A DNA stretch of 64,000 nt from Ctena decussata (GCA_963989385.1 OZ022506.1:8268841-8332840), one strand, 5' to 3'; counted from the stretch's first letter, positions 11,233-24,300 are shown. Notes: generated from the sequence alone by a model not told the origin. Translations and numbers: made by a program.

Positions 11233-11784
11233 TGGACAGAATATTGTGCAGAACTATACAACCATGAGAGTTATGGTGATGACAATGCAGTTCCGGATTG
11301 CACTCAACCCACAGAAGAAGATCTACTTCCTTCGTGAGGAAGTTGAGATTGCAGTAGCAGCACTGAAATAGGGATAGTCTGCCGGAGTTGATAATATACC
11401 AGCAGAACTTGTTCAAGATGGCGGGGAGACCATGATTGATGTTTTAAAAGAGATCTGTAACAAGATCTGGAGAACGTGAGAATGGCTTATCCCATGAACT
11501 CAATCGTTGATTATTACACTCCCTGAAAAAGGGCAACTTGCAGCTATGCAGAACTACAAAACCAACAGCCTCATCAGTCATTTGAGCAAAGTCATGCTCA
11601 TGAACAGTCATGAACAGGCTTAAACTCCAAACTGAAGCGATAATCGCTGAAGAACAGACTGGGTTCAGAGCCGGAGGAGCACCACAGAACAGTTTTTCAA
11701 CTTCAGAATCCTGTGTGAAAAATATCTCCAGCATCACCAAACTCTATGCCGTGTCTTCCTTGATTTCAAAAAAGCCTTTAAAAT
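11233..11784 (+). pseudogene. Decayed non-LTR reverse-transcriptase fragment
   Basis: Conceptual reading across frames gives WTEYCAELYN, EEVEIAVAALK, AGVDNIPAELVQDGG, NKIW, QSLIITLPEKG, AEEQTGFRAGG and FLDFKKAF. In that order these are the linker and fingers/palm blocks of a LINE reverse transcriptase up to the F-D-F-KAF motif. There are at least four in-frame stops and at least two frameshifts. The YADD region and all downstream sequence are absent. It is a dead 5'- and 3'-truncated copy, of a different lineage from the LINE at 46.5-52 kb. It begins about 100 bp beyond the right end of the 2.9-kb element. Confidence 0.75.
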
Positions 11785-12166
11785 ACGCAGAAAACTTGGA
11801 AAAAGGTATGTTTATAGATGTTTTATTAGAAATTGTGCGATAACCTACAGAATATTTATTCATAATGTATTTATTTATCTGTCTATTTATTAGTTTATTT
11901 ATTACCTGACATCTACTCTTCGCCTGGATACTGCATTTTTTCCCTGGCAATATCGGTTTTTACTCGCGTTCGTTTTCATTTGCTTTATTATTTTCACATA
12001 AGTAAACGTTTTGCATTCTTGTCCAAGTGATAATTAACATTTAATATAAAATCTGCCGTGTTTTCAGAAAAAGAAAATCGAATAAAACTCGTTACAAGAT
12101 AGTAAGTAACTATCTCAGTGGACAACGACTAAACTAAAAGTCTTTTACTTGTCAGTTCGGAGACCT

Positions 12167-12396
12167 GGCCCCAAGGTTATAAAAAATTTTCCATGCTCAA
12201 CCCAGCTGAGCATGAAATAAATAGCAAATTACTGATACTAGCAGTTGCTTTCTTGCTCAGTTGAGCTGAGTATGAAATTTTCTCTGCTTATAAATATGAA
12301 AATGCCAACATTAGTTGGCATTTTCATATTTGTCAGCAGAGAAAATTTCATGCTCAGCTAAGTTGAGCACGAAAAAAGTTTTATAACCTTGGGGCC
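12167..12396. mobile_element. Foldback element with GGCCCCAAGG termini
   Basis: The outer ends GGCCCCAAGGTTATAAAA and TTTTATAACCTTGGGGCC are perfect reverse complements. The inner segments also pair: GAAATTTTCTCTGC with its complement, and ATGAAAATGCCAAC with GTTGGCATTTTCAT around 12300-12325. The whole element therefore folds as nested hairpins. No ORF. Confidence 0.7.
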
Positions 12397-12561
12397 TGAT
12401 ATGGCAGCGAAATCCTTGGTTATGTCAAAAAACCGCAGGTGGTCAGTCCACCCCATTCAACACCTAAGGTGGAATTAATACGAAGTCACATGATAGTTTA
12501 TAATTATATCGCAAACTTAAAATGTTCTGATATGAATTGCCAGACGCCAAGTTCTCGAATA

Positions 12562-12767
12562 CAGTCAACTTCCGATATCTCGAAGTCAAATTTCAGCCCA
12601 AACTACTGATATCTCAAAGTAAATTTTCTGATACCAGAAAATTTTACTTTGAGATATCAGTAGTTTGAGATAACAGGAGTTGAAATTTAAATAAAAATAG
12701 GAAATATATTCTTTGATGTAAGAAGATCTTTTGAGATATCAATGTTTGAGATATCGGGAGTTGACTG
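12562..12767. mobile_element. MITE-C, TA-flanked, CAGTCAACT termini (copy 1)
   Basis: Flanked by TA on both sides. It starts CAGTCAACTTCCGATATCTC and ends with the complementary GAGATATCGGGAGTTGACTG. An internal hairpin around AATTTTCTGATACCAGAAAA is shared with the copies at 40708 and 42288. TA duplication and CAGTnnAnCTC-type ends fit the Tc1/mariner-pogo group (family knowledge; no transposase is present). Confidence 0.75.
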
Positions 12768-12860
12768 TACATAACTTTTATCAAGATCTGTTATTGGCAC
12801 AAAATCGGCCAAAGTGTAATTTGTTCTTTTGTTTTTGAAAGCTTTCATTTGGATATGAAA

Positions 12861-13017
12861 TTTTCGACCTTAAATTTAAGGTCGTCCATCAGTCTGACGG
12901 CGATTGTGACCCTAGGCCCAGGGCCAATGCTCACTATCATTCCTTAAACTTCAAGGGAGACCCGGGTTCACAAGCATTCCTTAAACTTAAGGACGACCTT
13001 AAGTTTAAGGTCGAAAA
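12861..13017. mobile_element. 157-bp element with self-palindromic ends
   Basis: The left end carries a perfect 20-bp palindrome (12865-12884, CGACCTTAAA and its complement). The right end carries a near-perfect version (12994-13013). The two ends are also inverted repeats of each other, including flanking TTTTCGACC and GGTCGAAAA. A related half-element lies at about 13155-13190 (ACCTAAAATTTAAGGTTGTCC-like). Non-coding. Confidence 0.55.
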
Positions 13018-13642
13018 ATACATGCGTGAATAAAAGCTAACAAAAAAAATATTTGATGTGTTTTTCTTATTTACAACTCCATGGTTATTTTCAGTGGGAT
13101 CACACAGAAACTGTTATTGAATATGATTTAAGTTTAGTTTACTCAAATCGGAATTTTTTACCTAAAATTTAAGGTTGTCCTAAACTTTAAGAAAAATTGC
13201 GAATCTGGACCAGGTCTGGATCTGCACTGTTGGTTCGTATACTTCTGCCCCACTATTTAATGTAATAATATGATGGAAATTAGAAAGACTCCCCTTTGTA
13301 TTGAAATGAGTCACATTAATCTACCTTAAAGTTCTGCTATTGAGATAAGATTGAATAAAACCTCTAATAGCAACATTTATATTTCAATAAGTGGTTTAAA
13401 AAGAAAAAAAAATCATGGCGGGCTAGAGTGAGCGATCAGCTAGTGAGTTTACGGTTTAACACAAAAAGCACTAATTTTATACATGTGCCCTTTCTATGGG
13501 CCTTGGTTGTAGATTTTGCCTCTCTTTTTTTCGAGATCTGAGAAAAGTCGGATGTTCGTGGAGTTACTAAAACACTTTACCACACCTTACCCTACGTATG
13601 GAAAGTACCGTACAGTGCCGACTACCAATATTTGTTTGATTA

Positions 13643-13859
13643 GGGGAGAGTCGGGTAACTTCGGACAGGCGGGTAAATTCGGACATAGCATTGCAAACAG
13701 TGAAAATCCAGATGAGACATGAGCCGTCTCATCAGGATTTTCACTGTTTGGCCAGTTATTGTTCTGTTTTAGTTCCAGACAACTGACATATAACTGACAT
13801 ATAAAGGAAAATGTCACTGTCCGAATTTACCCGCAGTCCGAAGTTACCCGACTCTCCCC
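13643..13859. mobile_element. MITE-D, TA-flanked with about 40-bp TIRs
   Basis: Starts GGGGAGAGTCGGGTAACTTC and ends with the complementary GAAGTTACCCGACTCTCCCC, flanked by TA. The TIR continues through GGTAAATTCGGACA and its complement. The middle holds an independent hairpin (13694-13718 against 13726-13750) with one mismatch in 25 bp. No ORF. Confidence 0.75.
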
Positions 13860-14118
13860 TACAAAATCACTGAAACGGGGAATTTAGGTCCCGCACATCA
13901 AGAGATAATATGAGGTCAGTCATGGTGCCACGCTGACACAAACTATGATGTTCATCAATCAGTCTTCAAGATGGGGCTTATTCAGTGAATGATAAAATAC
14001 ATATATAGGACATACTGACACTTATTAAAATAAGTCAACCCTCTTTACAACGGCAGTCAGTACTCACGACGTCAATTTTTATTTGATAATGAAATCCTAT
14101 AGGATGGTAGGTAGCTTT

Positions 14119-14193
14119 AACACACAGTACGGATTCTAGCGGTTTATTTGCAACCTGGTTGCAAATAAAGAGCTAGAATCCGTATAGTGTGTT
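14119..14193. repeat. Near-perfect 75-bp hairpin
   Basis: The left arm begins AACACACAGTACGGATTCTA, and the arms meet at GCAACC-TGGTTGC with almost no loop. Only a few mismatches separate the about 37-bp arms. It could be a tiny foldback element or a relict palindromic terminus. Confidence 0.6.
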
Positions 14194-14750
14194 GATTTTT
14201 TTTATGTCAAACTGAACTACGTTTACATCCTAAATATAACAATATAACAAACACGCCTGAAACATTCTCCAAGATGGCAGGCAAAATCCGTGTGAAATAT
14301 GGGCCACAATGACTAACAAATATTTGTGTCAGGCTGACTTAATATCCCATGTTTGTCATTTGTCTATCAAAAAGTCTCCCAGCTGTAATCCAAAAGTAGT
14401 TGGGCCATGAAATAAAGGTCAGTATGGTCAACATGACATTTACCTCATGACTGTATTACAGAAGAGTAGTGAAAACTGTTTGAAACTAGCAAGATTTGAG
14501 ACATTTTGCAACGCCAAGTGGACAGCCAAAACATTGTACTACCTTCTTTAAGGCAAAAATTGCCGTTTTATTTTTTTTTTTTTTTTTCTTGCTTTGTTTT
14601 GTTTTGGTTATTTCTTATATTACGTAGTTTACAAATATCTATTATTTTTTTGTTTGTTTCGGAAACCACAAATCCGAAAAAAAAACCCGTAAGGTTCGTT
14701 TATACACACCGCCATATTGTGCTACCGCAAAATATGTGCTTTGCAGTGCT
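14194..14750. other. Gene-free stretch
   Basis: AT-rich sequence with a T-run near 14571-14588. No supported gene or recognised repeat. Confidence 0.5.
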
Positions 14751-14860
14751 ATTATTATCATTATTATTATTATTATTATTATTATCACCATCATTATTTT
14801 TGTGTCATTATTGTGCTGTTACTGTCATAATTATTATGACAATAATTATTATTATTATTT
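14751..14860. repeat. ATT trinucleotide microsatellite
   Basis: Long run of ATT/ATC units, interrupted near 14785-14830 and resuming as AATTATTATT. The strings of Ile and Leu codons read from it are not a gene. Confidence 0.8.
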
Positions 14861-15164
14861 GATTTATTCATATATGATTATACGGTCTGAATGTCAAATA
14901 TATGAACAAAAGCACAAAATCTATTATTCATAGTGAAGAAACTGCGTACTTGTACTTCTACAGGTGTGAACCAATTTGGTATACACGGGTAATATGGGGA
15001 AATTTCATCATCACTTAATAACTTATATCATTCTTAATATATTTTTACATCACAAACCGTATCAGAAAGTAAAATTCTTCATCTTTAATATCGTGTTTTA
15101 ATTTTGATTCTAGCACTATTACAAAATGGTCTTTTTTGGGTGCTTATCTAGAGCTCGGTCAAGT
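14861..15164. other. Unrecognised AT-rich flank of the satellite
   Basis: Nothing recognisable. It separates the microsatellite from the CTGCAG palindrome cluster. Confidence 0.5.
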
Positions 15165-15394
15165 TAGCAGAACGAAAATTCTGCAGAAAATTCTGCAGAA
15201 GATTCTGCAGAATTTTCTGCAGAATTTTCTGCAGAAAAAGTGGTAAAGTTAGCGAAATAAATATTCTGCAGAATTTTCTGCAGAATTTTCTGCAGAAAAA
15301 GTGGTAAAGTTAGCGAAATTAATATTCTGCAGAATTTTCTGCAGAATTTTCTGCAGAAAAAGTGGTAAGGATAGCGAATTTAAAATTCTGCAAA
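15165..15394 (+). repeat. 12-bp-phased CTGCAG palindrome cluster
   Basis: Eleven CTGCAG sites start at 15181, 15193, 15205, 15217, 15229, 15266, 15278, 15290, 15327, 15339 and 15351. Within each group the spacing is exactly 12 bp, and each site sits in TTCTGCAGAA. Groups repeat with a 61-bp period, separated by AAAGTGGTAAAGTTAGCGAA. The cluster abuts the 163-bp satellite and shares its words TAGCAGAACGAAA and TTCTGC/GCAGAA. It therefore looks like a local amplification of the satellite's dyad segment. Confidence 0.85.
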
Positions 15395-18300
15395 ATTTAG
15401 CAGTTTTTATTTCTTTGTTCTGTCATCTATAGGCCACAAAATGTGAGTGCGCACCGTTTACCGCACTACTCTATCTCATATGTGGACCGAGGTATTCACA
15501 AAAATCGCATATTTTCTTCTGCTGGAAAGTAGCAGAACGAAATTTCAGAAACCCTTTGTTTGCAAAGTTTGATTTCTATGTTCTGTCATCTAGAGGCCAT
15601 AAAATGTGAGTGAGCACCGTTTACCGCACCTCTCTATCTCATAAGTGGACCGAGATATTCACAAAAATCGCATATTTTCTTCTGCTGGAAAGTAGCAGAA
15701 CGAAATTTCAGAAACCCTTTGTTTGCAAAGTTTGAGTTCTATGTTCTGTCATCTAGAGGCCATAAAATGTGAGTGAGCACCGTTTACCGCACCTCTCTAT
15801 CTCATAAGTGGACCGAGATATTCACAAAAATCGCATATTTTCTTCTGCTGGAAAGTAGCAGAACGAAATATCAGAAACCCTATGTTAGCAAAGTTTGATT
15901 TCTATGTTCTGTCATCTGGAGGCCACAAAAAGTGAGTGAGCGCCGTTTACCGCACTACTCTATCTCATAAGTGGACCGAGATATTCACAAAAATCGCATA
16001 TTTTCTTCTGCTGGAAAGTAGCAGAACGAAATTTCAGAAACCCTTTGTCTGCAAAGTTTGATTTCTATGTTCTGTCATCTGGAGGCCACAAAAAGTGAGT
16101 GAGCGCCGTTTACCGCACTACTCTATCTCATAAGTGGGCCGAGATATTCACAAAACTCGCATATTTTCTTCTGCTAAAGAGTAGCAGAAAGAAATTTCAG
16201 AAACCCTTTGTTAGCAAATATTGATTTCTATGTTCTGTCATATAGAGGCCATAAAATGTGAGTGAGCGCCGTTTACCGCACTACTCTATCTCATAAGTGG
16301 ACCGAGATATTCACAAAACTCGCATATTTTCTTCTGCTAAAGAGTAGCAGAACGAACTTTCAGAAACCCTTTGTTAGCAAAGTTTGATTTCTATGTTCTG
16401 TCATCTGGAGGCCACAAAAAGTGAGTGAGCGCCGTTTACCGCACTACTCTATCTCATAAGTGGACCGAGATATTCACAAAAATCGCATATTTTCTTCTGC
16501 TAGAGAGTAGCAGAACGAAATTTCAGAAACCCTTTGTTAGCAAAGTCTGATTTCTATGTTCTGTCATATAAAGGCCATAAAATGTGAGGGAGCACCGTTT
16601 ACCGCACCCCTCTATCTCATAAGTAGACCGAGATATTCACAAAAATCGCATATTTTCTTCTGCTGGAAAGTAGCAGAACGAAATTTCAGAAACCCTTTGT
16701 TAGCAAAGTTTGATTTCTATGTTCCGTCATCTGGAGGCCACAAAAAGTGAGTGAGCGCCGTTAATCGCACTACTCTATCTCATAAGTGGACCGAGATATT
16801 CACAAAAATCGCATATTTTCTTCTGCTGGAAAGAAGCAGAACGAAATTTCAGAAACCCTTTGTTAATAAAGTTTGATTTCTATGTTCTGTCATCTGCAGG
16901 CCACAAAAAGTGAGTGAGCGCCGTTTACCGCACTGCTATATCTCATAAGTGGACCGAGATATTCACAAAAATCGCATATTTTCTTCTGCTAAAGAGTAGC
17001 AGAACGAAATTTCAGAAACCCTTTGTTAGGAAAGTTTGATTTCTATGTTCTGTCATCTGGAGGCCACAAAAAGTGAGTGAGCGCCGTTTACCGCACTGCT
17101 CTATCTCATAAGTGGACCGAGATATTCACAAAAATCGCATATTTTCTTCTGCTGGAAAGTAGCAGAACGAAATTTCAGAAACCCTTTGTCAGCAAAGTTT
17201 GATTTCTATGTTCTGTCATCTGGAGGCCACAAAAAGTGAGTGAGCACCGTTTACCGCACCTCTCTATCTCATAAGTGGACCAAGATATTCACACAAATCG
17301 CATATTTTCTTCTGCTAGAGAGTAGCAGAACGAAATTTCAGAAACCCTTTGTTAGCAAAGTTTGATTTCTATGTTCTGTCATAGAGAGGCCATAAAATAT
17401 GAGTGAGCACCGTTTACCGCACCTCTCTATCTCATAAGTGGACCGAGATATTCACAAAAATCGCATATTTTCTTCTGCTAAAGAGTAGCAGAACGAAATT
17501 TCAGACACCCTTTGTTTGCAAAGTTTGATTTCTATGTTCTGTCATCTGGAGGCCACAAAAAGTGAGTGAGCGCCGTTTACTGCACTACTCTATCTCATAA
17601 GTGGACCGAGATATTCACAAAAATCGCATATTTTCTTTTGCTAAAGAGTAGCAGAACGAAATTTAAGAAACCCTTTGTTAGCAAAGTTTGATTTCTACGT
17701 TCTGTCATCTGGAGGCCATAAAATGTGAGTGAGCACCGTTTACCCACCCCTCTATCTCATAAGTGGACCGAGATATTCCCAAAAATCGCATATTTTCTTC
17801 TGCTGGAAAGTAGCTGAACGAAATTTCAGAAACCCTTTGTTTGCAAAGTTTGATTTCTATGTCCTGTCATCTGAAGGCCACAAAATGTGAGTGAGCGCCG
17901 TTTACCGCACTACTCTATCTCATAAGTGGACCGAGATATTCACAAAAATCGCATATTTTCTTCTGCTAAAGAGTAGCAGAACGAAATTTCAGAAACCCTT
18001 TGTTAGCAAAATTTGATTTCTATGTTCTGTCATCTGGAGGCCACAATATGTGAGTGAGCGCCGTTTTCCGAACTACTCAATCCCATAAGTGGACCGAGAT
18101 ATTCACAAAAATCGCATATTTTCTTCTACTAGAGAGTAGCAGAACGAAATTTCAGAAACCCTTTGTTTGCAAAGTTTAATTTCTATGTTCTGTCATCTGG
18201 AGGCCACAAAAAGTGAGTGAGCACCGTTTACCGCACTACTCTATCTCATAAGTGGACCGAGATATTCACAAAAATCGCATATTTTCTTCTGCTAAAGAGT

Positions 18301-21300
18301 AGCAGAACGAAATTTCAGAAACCCTTTGTAAACAAAATTTGATTTCTATGTTCTGTCATCTGGAGGCCACAAAAAGTGAGTGAGCGCCGTTTGCCGCACT
18401 ACTCAATCTCATAAGTGGACCGAGATATTCACAAAAATCGCATATCTTCTTCTGCTGGAAAGTAGCAGAACGAAATTTCAGAAACCCTTTATTTGAAAAG
18501 TTTAATTTCTAAATTCTGTCATCTGGAGGCCACAAAAAGTGAGTGAGCACCGTTTACCGCACCTCTCTATCTCATAAGTGGACCAAGATATTCACAAAAA
18601 TCGCATATTTTCTTCTGCTAGAGAGTAGCAGAACGAAATTTCAGAAACCCTTTGTTAGCAAAGTTTGATTTCTATGTTCTGTCATATAGAGGCCATAAAA
18701 TATGAGTGAGCACCGTTTACCGCACTACTCTATCTCATAAGTGGACCGAGATATTCACAAAAATCGCATATTTTCTTCTGCTAGAGAGTAGCAGAACGAA
18801 ATTTCAGACACCCTTTGTTTGCAAATGTTGATTTCTATGTGCTGTCATCTGGAGGCCACAAAAAGTGAGTGAGCGCCGTTTGCCGCACTACTCAATCTCA
18901 TAAGTGGACCGAGATATTCACAAAAATCGCATATTTTCTTCTGCTGGAAAGTAGCAGAACGAAATTTCAGAAACCCTTTGTTTGCAAAGTTTGATTTCTA
19001 TGTCCTGTCATCTGAAGGCCACAAAATGTGAGTGAGCGCCGTTTACCGCACTACTCTATCTCATAAGTGGACCGAGATATTCACAAAAATCGCATATTTT
19101 CTTCTGCTAAAGAGTAGCAGAACGAAATTTCAGAAACCCTTTGTTAGCAAAATTTGATTTCTATGTTCTGTCATCTGGAGGCCACAATATGTGAGTGAGC
19201 GCCGTTTTCCGAACTACTCAATCCCATAAGTGGACCGAGATATTCACAAAAATCGCATATTTTCTTCTACTAGAGAGTAGCAGAACGAAATTTCAGAAAC
19301 CCTTTGTTTGCAAAGTTTAATTTCTATGTTCTGTCATCTGGAGGCCACAAAAAGTGAGTGAGCACCGTTTACCGCACTACTCTATCTCATAAGTGGACCG
19401 AGATATTCACAAAAATCGCATATTTTCTTCTGCTAAAGAGTAGCAGAACGAAATTTCAGAAACCCTTTGTTAGCAAAGTTTGATTTCTATGTTCTGCCAT
19501 CTGGAGGTCACAAAATGTGAGTGAGCGCCCTTTTCCGAACTACTCCTTCTCATAAGTGGGCCGAGATATTCCCAAAAATCGCATATTTTCTTCTGCTAAA
19601 GAGTAGCAGAACGAAATTTCAGAAACCCTTTGTAAACAAAATTTGATTTCTATGTTCTGTCATCTGGAGGCCACAAAAAGTGAGTGAGCGCCGTTTGCCG
19701 CACTACTCAATCTCATAAGTGGACCGAGATATTCACAAAAATCGCATATCTTCTTCTGCTGGAAAGTAGCAGAACGAAATTTCAGAAACCCTTTATTTGA
19801 AAAGTTTAATTTCTATGTTCTGTCATCTGGAGGCCACAATATGTGAGTGAGCGCCGTTTTCCGAACTACTCAATCCCATAAGTGGACCGAGATATTCACA
19901 AAAATCGCATATTTTCTTCTACTAGAGAGTAGCAGAACGAAATTTCAGAAACCCTTTGTTTGCAAAGTTTAATTTCTATGTTCTGTCATCTGGAGGCCAC
20001 AAAAAGTGAGTGAGCACCGTTTACCGCACTACTCTATCTCATAAGTGGACCGAGATATTCACAAAAATCGCATATTTTCTTCTGCTAAAGAGTAGCAGAA
20101 CGAAATTTCAGAAACCCTTTGTTAGCAAAATTTGATTTCTATGTTCTGTCATCTGGAGGCCACAATATGTGAGTGAGCGCCGTTTTCCGAACTACTCAAT
20201 CCCATAAGTGGACCGAGATATTCACAAAAATCGCATATTTTCTTCTACTAGAGAGTAGCAGAACGAAATTTCAGAAACCCTTTGTTTGCAAAGTTTAATT
20301 TCTATGTTCTGTCATCTGGAGGCCACAAAAAGTGAGTGAGCACCGTTTACCGCACTACTCTATCTCATAAGTGGACCGAGATATTCACAAAAATCGCATA
20401 TTTTCTTCTGCTAAAGAGTAGCAGAACGAAATTTCAGAAACCCTTTGTTAGCAAAGTTTGATTTCTATGTTCTGCCATCTGGAGGTAACAAAATGTGAGT
20501 GAGCGCCCTTTTCCGAACTACTCCTTCTCATAAGTGGGCCGAGATATTCCCAAAAATCGCATATTTTCTTCTGCTAAAGAGTAGCAGAACGAAATTTCAG
20601 AAACCCTTTGTAAACAAAATTTGATTTCTATGTTCTGTCATCTGGAGGCCACAAAAAGTGAGTGAGCGCCGTTTGCCGCACTACTCAATCTCATAAGTGG
20701 ACCGAGATATTCACAAAAATCGCATATCTTCTTCTGCTGGAAAGTAGCAGAACGAAATTTCAGAAACCCTTTATTTGAAAAGTTTAATTTCTATGTTCTG
20801 TCATCTGGAGGCCACAATATGTGAGTGAGCGCCGTTTTCCGAACTACTCAATCCCATAAGTGGACCGAGATATTCACAAAAATCGCATATTTTCTTCTAC
20901 TAGAGAGTAGCAGAACGAAATTTCAGAAACCCTTTGTTTGCAAAGTTTAATTTCTATGTTCTGTCATCTGGAGGCCACAAAAAGTGAGTGAGCACCGTTT
21001 ACCGCACTACTCTATCTCATAAGTGGACCGAGATATTCACAAAAATCGCATATTTTCTTCTGCTAAAGAGTAGCAGAACGAAATTTCAGAAACCCTTTGT
21101 TAGCAAAATTTGATTTCTATGTTCTGTCATCTGGAGGCCACAATATGTGAGTGAGCGCCGTTTTCCGACTACTCAATCCCATAAGTGGACCGAGATATTC
21201 ACAAAAATCGCATATTTTCTTCTACTAGAGAGTAGCAGAACGAAATTTCAGAAACCCTTTGTTTGCAAAGTTTAATTTCTATGTTCTGTCATCTGGAGGC

Positions 21301-24300
21301 CACAAAAAGTGAGTGAGCACCGTTTACCGCACTACTCTATCTCATAAGTGGACCGAGATATTCACAAAAATCGCATATTTTCTTCTGCTAAAGAGTAGCA
21401 GAACGAAATTTCAGAAACCCTTTGTTAGCAAAGTTTGATTTCTATGTTCTGCCATCTGGAGGTAACAAAATGTGAGTGAGCGCCCTTTTCCGAACTACTC
21501 CTTCTCATAAGTGGGCCGAGATATTCCCAAAAATCGCATATTTTCTTCTGCTAAAGAGTAGCAGAACGAAATTTCAGAAACCCTTTGTAAACAAAATTTG
21601 ATTTCTATGTTCTGTCATCTGGAGGCCACAAAAAGTGAGTGAGCGCCGTTTGCCGCACTACTCAATCTCATAAGTGGACCGAGATATTCACAAAAATCGC
21701 ATATCTTCTTCTGCTGGAAAGTAGCAGAACGAAATTTCAGAAACCCTTTATTTGAAAAGTTTAATTTCTATGTTCTGTCATCTGGAGGCCACAAAAAGTG
21801 AGTGAGCACCGTTTACCGCACCTCTCTATCTCATAAGTGGACCAAGATATTCACAAAAATCGCATATTTTCTTCTGCTAGAGAGTAGCAGAACGAAATTT
21901 CAGAAACCCTTTGTTAGCAAAGTTTGATTTCTATGTTCTGTCATATAGAGGCCATAAAATATGAGTGAGCACCGTTTACCGCACCTCTCTATCTCATAAG
22001 TGGACCGAGATATTCACAAAAATCGCATATTTTCTTCTGCTAGAGAGTAGCAGAACGAAATTTCAGACACCCTTTGTTTGCAAATGTTGATTTCTATGTG
22101 CTGTCATCTGGAGGCCACAAAAAGTGAGTGAGCGCCGTTTGCCGCACTACTCAATCTCATAAGTGGACCGAGATATTCACAAAAATCGCATATTTTCTTC
22201 TGCTGGAAAGTAGCAGAACGAAATTTCAGAAACCCTTTGTTTGCAAATGTTGATTTCTATGTCCTGTCATCTGAAGGCCACAAAATGTGAGTGAGCGCCG
22301 TTTACCGCACTACTCTATCTCATAAGTGGACGGAGATATTCACAAAAATCGCATATTTTCTTCTGCTAAAGAGTAGCAAAACGAAATTTCAGAAACCCTT
22401 TGTTAGCAAAATTTGATTTCTATGTTCTGTCATCTGGAGGCCACAATATGTGAGTGAGCGCCGTATTCCGAACTACTCAATCCCATAAGTGGACCGAGAT
22501 ATTCACAAAAATCGCATATTTTCTTCTACTAGAGAGTAGCAGAACGAAATTTCAGAAACCCTTTGTTTACAAAGTTTAATTTCTATGTTCTGTCATCTGG
22601 AGGCCACAAAAAGTGAGTGAGCACCGTTTACCGCACTACTCTATCTCATAAGTGGACCGAGATATTCACAAAAATCGCATATTTTCTTCTGCTAAAGAGT
22701 AGCAGAACGAAATTTCAGAAACCCTTTGTTAGCAAAGTTTGATTTCTATGTTCTGCCATCTGGAGGTCACAAAATGTGAGTGAGCGCCCTTTTCCGAACT
22801 ACTCCTTCTCATAAGTGGGCCGAGATATTCCCGAAAATCGCATATTTTCTTCTGCTAAAGAGTAGCAGAACGAAATTTCAGAAACCCTTTGTAAACAAAA
22901 TTTGATTTCTATGTTCTGTCATCTGGAGGCCACAAAAAGTGAGTGAGCGCCGTTTGCCGCACTACTCAATCTCATAAGTGGACCGAGATATTCACAAAAA
23001 TCGCATATCTTCTTCTGCTGGAAAGTAGCAGAACGAAATTTCAGAAACCCTTTATTTGAAAAGTTTAATTTCTATGTTCTGTCATCTGGAGACCACAATA
23101 TGTGAGTGAGCGCCGTTTTCCGAACTACTCAATCCCATAAGTGGACCGAGATATTCACAAAAATCGCATATTTTCTTCTACTAGAGAGTAGCAGAACGAA
23201 ATTTCAGAAACCCTTTGTTTGCAAAGTTTAATTTCTATGTTCTGTCATCTGGAGGCCACAAAAAGTGAGTGAGCACCGTTTACCGCACTACTCTATCTCA
23301 TAAGTGGACCGAGATATTCACAAAAATCGCATATTTTCTTCTGCTAAAGAGTAGCAGAACGAAATTTCAGAAACCCTTTGTTAGCAAAATTTGATTTCTA
23401 TGTTCTGCCATCTGGAGGTAACAAAATGTGAGTGAGCGCCCTTTTCCGAACTACTCCTTCTCATAAGTGGGCCGAGATATTCCCAAAAATCGCATATTTT
23501 CTTCTGCTAAAGAGTAGCAGAACGAAATTTCAGAAACCCTTTGTAAACAAAATTTGATTTCTATGTTCTGTCATCTGGAGGCCACAAAAAGTGAGTTAGC
23601 ACCGTTTGCCGCACTACTCAATCTCATAAGTGGACCGAGATATTCACAAAAATCGCATATTTTCTTCTGCTAAAGAGTAGCAGAACGAAATTTCAGAAAC
23701 CCTTTGTTAGCAAAGTTTGATTTCTATGTTCTGCCATCTGGAGGTCACAAAATGTGAGTGAGCGCCCTTTTCCGAACTACTCCTTCTCATAAGTGGGCCG
23801 AGATATTCCCGAAAATCGCATATTTTCTTCTGCTAAAGAGTAGCAGAACGAAATTTCAGAAACCCTTTGTAAACAAAATTTGATTTCTATGTTCTGTCAT
23901 CTGGAGGCCACAAAAAGTGAGTGAGCGCCGTTTGCCGCACTACTCAATCTCATAAGTGGACCGAGATATTCACAAAAATCGCATATCTTCTTCTGCTGGA
24001 AAGTAGCAGAACGAAATTTCAGAAACCCTTTATTTGAAAAGTTTAATTTCTATGTTCTGTCATCTGGAGACCACAATATGTGAGTGAGCGCCGTTTTCCG
24101 AACTACTCAATCCCATAAGTGGACCGAGATATTCACAAAAATCGCATATTTTCTTCTACTAGAGAGTAGCAGAACGAAATTTCAGAAACCCTTTGTTTGC
24201 AAAGTTTAATTTCTATGTTCTGTCATCTGGAGGCCACAAAAAGTGAGTGAGCACCGTTTACCGCACTACTCTATCTCATAAGTGGACCGAGATATTCACA

